64,000 nt of DNA from Burkholderia sp. GAS332 (GTDB lineage Bacteria; Pseudomonadota; Gammaproteobacteria; Burkholderiales; Burkholderiaceae), in contig FSRV01000002.1 of assembly GCA_900142905.1 (NCBI GenBank), positions 1,736,001 through 1,800,000 on the forward strand. Direction: 5' to 3'. How positions within the stretch are numbered: position 1 is the stretch's first letter; every line of letters begins with the position of its first letter. The position numbers and the translations under genes are program-made. Under the pieces are notes generated by a model. The model was not told the DNA's origin. It worked only from the letters and a program-made list of their open reading frames with translations, and did no database searches. Below are positions 58,994 through 64,000 of the stretch, piece by piece.

Positions 58994-59643
58994 TCGAACT
59001 CAACGAAGTCTGCAAGGACTATCACACTAGGCAAGGTCGCCGGCGCGTTCTCAATGGAATCAATCTGCGCGTCAACCAAGGCGAGAAGATCGGCATCCTA
59101 GGGCGCAATGGTGCCGGCAAGTCGACGATGATCCGGATGATCAGCGGAGCCGAATTGCCGACCTCGGGGAAGATCCGCCGCAATATGAGCGTGTCCTGGC
59201 CTCTCGCATTTGGCGGTGCATTTCAGGGCAGTTTGACTGGAATGGACAATCTGCGGTTCATTTGCCGCGTGTACGGGGCAAACGCAAAGGCAGCAGAACC
59301 GTTTGTTCAGGAGTTCTCTGAGCTCGGCTACTATCTGCGCGAACCGGTTAAGAGTTATTCCGCTGGTATGCGTGCACGACTAGCCTTCGCCATCTCAATG
59401 GCAGTTGAATTCGACTGCTTCCTGATCGATGAAATCGTCGCCGTCGGTGACAGTCGTTTTCACGCGAAGTGCCATCACGAGCTTTTTGAACGCCGCCGAG
59501 ACCGGTCACTGATTATTGTGAGTCACGATGCCGGATACATCCGCGAACATTGTGATCGAGCTGCAGTTCTGATCCAAGGCAAGCTTCACACCTTCGATCA
59601 AGTTCAGGATGCTTATACTTTCTACCAGGAAAGCGTGAATTGA
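58990..59643 (+). CDS. wzt: Capsule ABC exporter ATPase (KpsT/Wzt, short form)
   Basis: 217 residues. Walker A is GRNGAGKST, the signature region is [34 protein letters not shown] and the H-loop IIVSHD. It is the short KpsT form lacking the C-terminal sugar-binding domain found in O-antigen Wzt proteins. A domain of that type appears instead in the protein at the right edge of the window. It is coupled to the permease by a four-base overlap. Confidence 0.9.
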   Translation: MIELNEVCKDYHTRQGRRRVLNGINLRVNQGEKIGILGRNGAGKSTMIRMISGAELPTSGKIRRNMSVSWPLAFGGAFQGSLTGMDNLRFICRVYGANAKAAEPFVQEFSELGYYLREPVKSYSAGMRARLAFAISMAVEFDCFLIDEIVAVGDSRFHAKCHHELFERRRDRSLIIVSHDAGYIREHCDRAAVLIQGKLHTFDQVQDAYTFYQESVN

Positions 59644-59665
59644 GGGTCTTCGCGCGGCAAACCAA

Positions 59666-60955
59666 TTGTTCCGACTGATTAAGACACTCAAAGCGGGAGC
59701 GCTCCAGTTCGGCGCGATCTGGTGGCTACCATGTCTCGCACGGTCCGCTAGACGTGCGGTCATGGCGCTTCAGCCAATGGCGCCCGGCGAAGCGCAACCA
59801 ACCCGGCAATTGCTGGTGGATGTTTCAATCATCGCCTCGCATGACGCGGGCACCGGCATCCAGCGCGTCGTTCGATCCTTACTGCTGCAACTTCTTGAAG
59901 CGCCACCGGCAGGATTCGAAATTCGCCCGGTGCGCGCAACGAGAAAGCAACCCTACCGCTACGCCAACATCTACCTCGCGTCGTTGAGCTCGTCCGCGCT
60001 GCCTCGGGAAGACGACGACGTTCAGGTATTCAACGGCGATATTTTCCTGGGGCTTGACTTAACTAGCCGCATTGCCCCCCGGCGACAACTCGACCTTCTT
60101 AAGTGGCGCGCAAAAGGCGTGCGCTGTGCGTTCGTGGTCTACGACCTCCTGCCCCTGCTGCACCGTCAGTGGTTCACGCCACGGGCGTACCGATCGTTCC
60201 GTCACTGGGCAACTACGCTAGCGGTACACGCGGACGCACTGCTTTGCATCTCCAGTTCGGTTTCAAAAGAGGTGAGCAGTTGCATGATGCGTCGTTTCGG
60301 TATGACTGGAAGCCAACCCGCGACCAGATGGTTTCATCTTGGGGCAGATCTCCACGTCGACCACGCTGGGGAGGAGATTGATGGGTTGGACCTACAGTAC
60401 GCGAATCCAGGCCACCCGCGGCGAAATGTTCTCATGGTAGGCACGATCGAACCTCGCAAGGGTCACGGGCAAGTGCTCGATGCATTCGATGTGCTGTGGC
60501 GCAATGGCGTTGAAAGTAAGCTGATCATTGCCGGCAAACCCGGCTGGCGTGTCGAATCATTCATCGAACGCCTGAACAATCACCCTGAGATCGGCAAGCG
60601 CCTGCTTTGGCTCCCAGATATCAACGATGTGCAATTAGTGCGATTGTATGCGGAGCTCGATGGGCTCGTAATGGCGTCGGAGGCTGAAGGTTTCGGACTG
60701 CCACTGGTGGAAGCTGCTCAATACGGAATGCCCCTGTTTGTCCGCGACATCCCCGTGTTCCGAGAGGTGGCGGGAGAACATGCGGTCTACTTCTCTGCAC
60801 AGAATGGCATTGAACTGGCACCTCAATTGGCGCAATGGCTGGACCTGTTAGACAGCGGCACAGCACCGGCCAGCCACGCCATGCAGTCGTTGACATGGTT
60901 CGCGAGTGCTGACCGTCTAAAAGCATTGCTGGCGGACTTAGACTGCCCGCGTTAG
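59666..60955 (+). CDS. GT4-family glycosyltransferase
   Basis: Up to 429 residues. The N-terminal half contains VDVSIIASHDAGTGIQRVVRSLLLQLL (acceptor-side loop, seen in mannosyltransferases with DxxxxTGIxR). The C-terminal half has VLMVGTIEPRKGHGQVLDAFDVLW, ASEAEGFGLPLVEAAQYGMPLFVRDIPVFREVAG, the nucleotide-sugar site with its E-x7-E pattern. The start is uncertain: TTG at 59666 follows the wzt stop by 22 bases; an ATG at 59762 is an alternative. It assembles part of the capsule repeat. Donor unknown, though manC suggests a GDP sugar. Confidence 0.85.
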   Translation: MFRLIKTLKAGALQFGAIWWLPCLARSARRAVMALQPMAPGEAQPTRQLLVDVSIIASHDAGTGIQRVVRSLLLQLLEAPPAGFEIRPVRATRKQPYRYANIYLASLSSSALPREDDDVQVFNGDIFLGLDLTSRIAPRRQLDLLKWRAKGVRCAFVVYDLLPLLHRQWFTPRAYRSFRHWATTLAVHADALLCISSSVSKEVSSCMMRRFGMTGSQPATRWFHLGADLHVDHAGEEIDGLDLQYANPGHPRRNVLMVGTIEPRKGHGQVLDAFDVLWRNGVESKLIIAGKPGWRVESFIERLNNHPEIGKRLLWLPDINDVQLVRLYAELDGLVMASEAEGFGLPLVEAAQYGMPLFVRDIPVFREVAGEHAVYFSAQNGIELAPQLAQWLDLLDSGTAPASHAMQSLTWFASADRLKALLADLDCPR

Positions 60956-60956
60956 C

Positions 60957-62078
60957 TCAACCAAAACGACGGTACACCTCAAAGGTCATTCTGGCACAGC
61001 GCTCCCACGTCAGTATGCTGGCAACCTGCAACCCACGTGCCGCAGCAGCGCCACGCCACGCGTCATCGCATAGCACCTGTTCGATACCGTTGCGCAGCAC
61101 TTCGTGATTATCGGGCTCGACAAGTAAAGCCGCACCGCCAGCGACCTCCGGCAATGACGAAGAGTTTGAGGTCAAAGTGGGCACCCCACTTGCCATTGCT
61201 TCGAGCACAGGAAGCCCAAACCCCTCGTAGACCGATGGATAAAGAAATGCCCGCGCTCCCGAATAGAGCAAGGGCAAGAATGTTTCGTCAACAAATCCCA
61301 AATACCGCAACCAGCCTTCTTGTTCGCCTCGCTCGATTTGCTCATGTAATGCGCCGTTCAGCCACCCTGCACTACCAGCCAAAACCAATGGATACCTTGT
61401 ACGCAGCAATCGCGGCAAATCAAGGTAGGCCGCCAACAGATGGTCAATTCGCTTGCGGGGTTCAAGCGTGGAAACGCACAGCGCATAGCCGCCATAGGCA
61501 AGGCCATAGCTGCTCAAGGCAGTTGCAATTTCCGGCGCATCGCGACGGCGAAAATCCTTTCGTGCGCCTAAAGCAACGGCTGTAATGCGTTCAGGAGACC
61601 AGCCGAAATAATCAATGACTTCGTTGCGGGTCGCCTCAGAATCTGTAATTAAATGAGTAGCGCGCGCCAATGTCGCCGCAAAGCTGCTCTCGAAGTGTTT
61701 GATGCGCGCGGCGGGATGTGTCTCAGGATACTTAAAGACTGACAGATCGTGCACCGTCACAATTCCGCTGTCCACAGACTCTGGCAAGAAGTAGTTCGGA
61801 GAGTGGAACAGGTGCCCGCGCATTTCGCGCCGCAGTCGCCATTGGCGCCAACCTTTAGGAGGACGCAAGAGGCGGTGGTTACGCTTCTGAGTGAGTGTGG
61901 CTACGCGGGGTGCCTGCAAGAGGTCCGCAGGGTCGCTGACCCAACGGCCGGCGGAAAAAAACCGCATAGAGTCAAGTTCGTGACGCATGCCCTGGTAGTG
62001 GGTCGCGAGTTCCCACGCGTAACGACCGATTCCCGTTAGCGGCGGAACCAGCGCGTCTACAGCTAGAATCAATTTCAT
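60957..62078 (-). CDS. GT4-family glycosyltransferase (convergent)
   Basis: 373 residues. [22 protein letters not shown] is the acceptor-loop start, [24 protein letters not shown] begins the donor domain, and [44 protein letters not shown] is the E-x7-E nucleotide-sugar site. It ends one base from the end of the preceding plus-strand glycosyltransferase, so the two operons converge here. It belongs to a second minus-strand group that continues off the right edge with the sulfotransferase-like gene. Confidence 0.88.
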   Translation of the reverse strand: MKLILAVDALVPPLTGIGRYAWELATHYQGMRHELDSMRFFSAGRWVSDPADLLQAPRVATLTQKRNHRLLRPPKGWRQWRLRREMRGHLFHSPNYFLPESVDSGIVTVHDLSVFKYPETHPAARIKHFESSFAATLARATHLITDSEATRNEVIDYFGWSPERITAVALGARKDFRRRDAPEIATALSSYGLAYGGYALCVSTLEPRKRIDHLLAAYLDLPRLLRTRYPLVLAGSAGWLNGALHEQIERGEQEGWLRYLGFVDETFLPLLYSGARAFLYPSVYEGFGLPVLEAMASGVPTLTSNSSSLPEVAGGAALLVEPDNHEVLRNGIEQVLCDDAWRGAAAARGLQVASILTWERCARMTFEVYRRFG

Positions 62079-62087
62079 ACAACGTTC

Positions 62088-62363
62088 TCAGGCATATGGC
62101 GCAAACCGTTCCGCTGCAAAATCCGATGAGAAAAAAAGATAGGGCCACCTACGTTGACGAGTGTTTGGAGGAACGGTCGCAATCCATCCGTCGTACGGCC
62201 GATTGATATGAGAGCATTCTGGGCGGAGGTAAATCTCGATGTGGTAGTCAGTTTCTTCACAATCACATTCTGAGCCAGTGATAGACGTGCAGTATTCAAA
62301 CACACAGAGGGGTATCTGCCCCCGCCCGTCACAAATCTGCTCGACGGTTTCAAGACACCCCAC
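62088..62363 (-). CDS. Hypothetical 91-residue protein in a 307-base gap
   Basis: The frame reads like a real protein (HIEIYLRPECSHINRPYDGW, PYLFFSSDFAAERFAPYA), with five cysteines in the first half and an aromatic C-terminus, but I recognise no family. No good ribosome site precedes its start. A competing frame of similar length (62075-62353) exists on the same strand. It could be the tail of a decayed transferase. Nothing else is visible in the 62079-62385 gap. Confidence 0.3.
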   Translation of the reverse strand: MGCLETVEQICDGRGQIPLCVFEYCTSITGSECDCEETDYHIEIYLRPECSHINRPYDGWIATVPPNTRQRRWPYLFFSSDFAAERFAPYA

Positions 62364-62385
62364 CCAAAACCTTCAGTCAGGAAAT

Positions 62386-64000
62386 CTATTCACTTGAATC
62401 ACACGTTGTGTTTGGCCTCACAGTGCACTCGACCAACTCCTTGCTTCCATCGTGGGTTGCGATTGGCGCATAGGCATGTCCCTCCGCAGGCTCCCAGGGC
62501 CAAATCTCGATCATTGAGAGCCGCAAATCCGTGTCGTCAGTAACCCAGACCCTAACTTCAAGATCAACGCATGAAGCAGCCAATGTTATTGGCAAGATGA
62601 CGAGGCACTCGTCGCTGTCGGGTTCGACAAGGCGTCGCTCTGCGACCACGTGATCGCCTTTATCAACTACGACATCCATATATGCTCCGGCAAAACCAGC
62701 TTTGCCCAGCACACCGCGGATCGCTAGTCGATATCGCCCGGCAACCAACGGAATATAAGGACCAAACGTCAAATATCCCGCACGCCCGGTGCAAACAATC
62801 TCATGTCCCACGCGAATGCCAACTTGCGTGCACACACGGTCGTCGATGCCGAGAAAGCGATGCTCCCGCGCAGTGCCGTCGGCACCTACATTCTCAGCCG
62901 AATCGATAGTTCGGAGGCTGATCTCAGCCGGTAAATAAGAGTAGCCGGCAAAGGTTCGGCTAACTTCGTGATAGATCTGGAACTCACACATAGCATCGTG
63001 CCATGCGAGTTCCCGCTGACCTTCGAGTGATCGCTCGGTAAACGCAAAACCAGCTGTATACGTGCCGGCCGGAAGATTCGAGATAAGGTGGTGACTTACA
63101 CGATGTTGGCCCCTTTGCACGAACTGGTGAGTCTGACCTAACAACGTGCTATTGATACCAAATGCCCATTGTCCGTCGCTGTCAAACAAATGGATTCCCA
63201 TCTCAAGCCCCCGTACCTCTCGCGAAAGGGAGAAATCGACGTCGAACGTTATCGGTTGGCCATACCGGATATCGTAGCCTTGCTGCAGTATCGCAGTGTG
63301 AATTGCAATGTCCGGCGTACTGAAAACACGAGCCAATATTGGCTCATACTTTCGCCACCTAGATACAGTCAGGCGAGAAAATTTTTCCGAGTTTATTTTC
63401 GCAATCGATGCCTTCCAGGCGACTACCGCGGCGTAAAGGCGTAAGTCCAGCTGATTAAGTTCCTCAATGCGCCTCCTTAATACTGAAGATACTTTCTCTA
63501 CCGCGGGCCGTTGGCTAGTCACATTAACGTGCGCAAGTTCAACTGGCGGAGCAATCCCAATCAAGGCAGCAGCTTCCTCGAGAAAATTCGGCATATTTTC
63601 ATATACACCAACAACCGAATATTGCTGAATCGCCGCAAGAGCATTGGAGACCTTCACTTCGTCCGACTCAGAGCCGTCACCAGCAATCCTACAAAAGTGC
63701 TCGGTATACGGATTCGAGATTGATTCAATAAACTCAGGAGAAGCATCGAGGCCTTCGCTCGCGAGAAACCGGCTAGCGCCGTCTTTGTGAGCAACAGTTT
63801 TCCTTACTACGCCAACATTGTTCGACAAATAGAAAATCCACGAAATGGCTCGATCGACGGGCTCCCGGAAAAACGTCATATATTGATAACGAGGATCCAA
63901 CTGCTCCGCGTTATTAAAAAAAACGTGCGCGCTAATAATTGAATAAAGTCCGCCATATTTGCGGATCAAATCACGATGATCGCCGATCAGGTTAGTAGTA
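62386..64000 (-). CDS. Sulfotransferase fused to a Wzt-C-like sugar-binding domain (cut by right edge)
   Basis: At least 535 residues, frame open through the window end. The visible N-terminal part has YMTFFREPVDRAISWIFYL, the 3'-phosphate (PAPS) motif of sulfotransferases, and VVGVYENMPNFLEEAAALIG; the 5' P-loop is off the edge. From about residue 225 (counted from 63969) a beta-sandwich follows (YDIRYGQPITFDVDFSLS, QWAFGINSTLLGQTHQ, LPAGTYTAGFAFTE) resembling the C-terminal carbohydrate-binding domain of Wzt. A second beta-rich domain ends the protein. It probably sulfates the capsule, with the domain holding the glycan. Cluster context supports this. Confidence 0.7.
   Translation of the reverse strand, partial: TTNLIGDHRDLIRKYGGLYSIISAHVFFNNAEQLDPRYQYMTFFREPVDRAISWIFYLSNNVGVVRKTVAHKDGASRFLASEGLDASPEFIESISNPYTEHFCRIAGDGSESDEVKVSNALAAIQQYSVVGVYENMPNFLEEAAALIGIAPPVELAHVNVTSQRPAVEKVSSVLRRRIEELNQLDLRLYAAVVAWKASIAKINSEKFSRLTVSRWRKYEPILARVFSTPDIAIHTAILQQGYDIRYGQPITFDVDFSLSREVRGLEMGIHLFDSDGQWAFGINSTLLGQTHQFVQRGQHRVSHHLISNLPAGTYTAGFAFTERSLEGQRELAWHDAMCEFQIYHEVSRTFAGYSYLPAEISLRTIDSAENVGADGTAREHRFLGIDDRVCTQVGIRVGHEIVCTGRAGYLTFGPYIPLVAGRYRLAIRGVLGKAGFAGAYMDVVVDKGDHVVAERRLVEPDSDECLVILPITLAASCVDLEVRVWVTDDTDLRLSMIEIWPWEPAEGHAYAPIATHDGSKELVECTVRPNTTCDSSE

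Noticed and set aside
62075..62353. 92-codon alternative frame in the gap beside the second glycosyltransferase
   Set aside because: It overlaps a frame with more protein-like composition and has no ribosome site. I kept only the other frame, at low confidence.
1..64000. Search for insertion sequences, integrases, attachment sites and tRNA genes
   Set aside because: No transposase or integrase motif, no terminal inverted repeats flanking a gene, and no tRNA-like cloverleaf was noticed by eye. A tRNAscan or ISfinder run would be needed to exclude small ones.

Overview
The window looks like a chromosome segment from a Burkholderia-type betaproteobacterium, most likely Paraburkholderia. The evidence is the high-GC codon use, the porin and LysR/IclR style catabolic blocks, and a capsule locus whose gene content and order (manC ... 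wcbT-wcbS-wcbR-wcbQ-wcbP-wcbO) match capsular polysaccharide I of Burkholderia pseudomallei. I saw no tRNA, rRNA, CRISPR array, transposase or phage gene.

Layout. (1) 1-6,600: sugar-acid and dicarboxylate catabolism. It has a cut-off SDR divergent from a glucarate-dehydratase-like enolase, with LacI-type operators between them and a short reductase remnant downstream. A rubrerythrin-VIT1 metal transporter follows, then an MFS carrier plus tartrate/D-malate dehydrogenase divergent from a DmlR-like regulator; a 9-bp tandem repeat sits in that divergent promoter. (2) 7,500-25,200: an uptake and CoA-dependent catabolic block. It contains a porin, a complete branched-chain-type ABC importer, two acyl-CoA ligases, two acyl-CoA dehydrogenases, two SDRs, an IclR regulator and an MFS carrier. 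The porin and importer share one promoter architecture, and the same TGCA-N-TGCA palindrome recurs at the divergent SDR/dehydrogenase promoter. (3) 25,400-28,560: a secreted BON protein and a two-component flavin monooxygenase with a divergent XRE-cupin regulator. (4) 28,520-33,424: a seven-gene minus-strand operon with an ECF sigma factor, an anti-sigma-like protein, a CpxP-like protein, the DUF1800/DUF1501 pair and two YXWGXW proteins. (5) 33,790-39,000: an AcpA-type phosphoesterase lipoprotein, a di-haem peroxidase, an HAD phosphatase, an AhpD-like protein and a double-glycine-leader peptide. (6) 39,176-40,734: cysteinyl-tRNA synthetase, preceded by a previously unannotated Cys-codon leader peptide and an intrinsic terminator. 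(7) 40,914-64,000: the capsule locus.

In the capsule locus, manC, a GNAT protein and wcbT-S-R-Q-P-O are tightly packed on the minus strand. They encode a 2,549-residue reducing polyketide synthase, an alpha-oxoamine synthase, an LpxC-like deacetylase, an LtaS-like phosphotransferase, an SDR and a KpsS-type Kdo transferase. Divergently, kpsE/kpsM/kpsT-type export genes are followed by glycosyltransferases and, at the right edge, a protein joining a sulfotransferase to a Wzt-C-like sugar-binding domain. My reading is that the wcbR/T/P/S genes make a sphingoid-like or other amino-lipid attached to or anchoring the capsule. That is inference.

The two observations I would check first are the cysteine attenuator in front of cysS and this polyketide/oxoamine-synthase lipid module.
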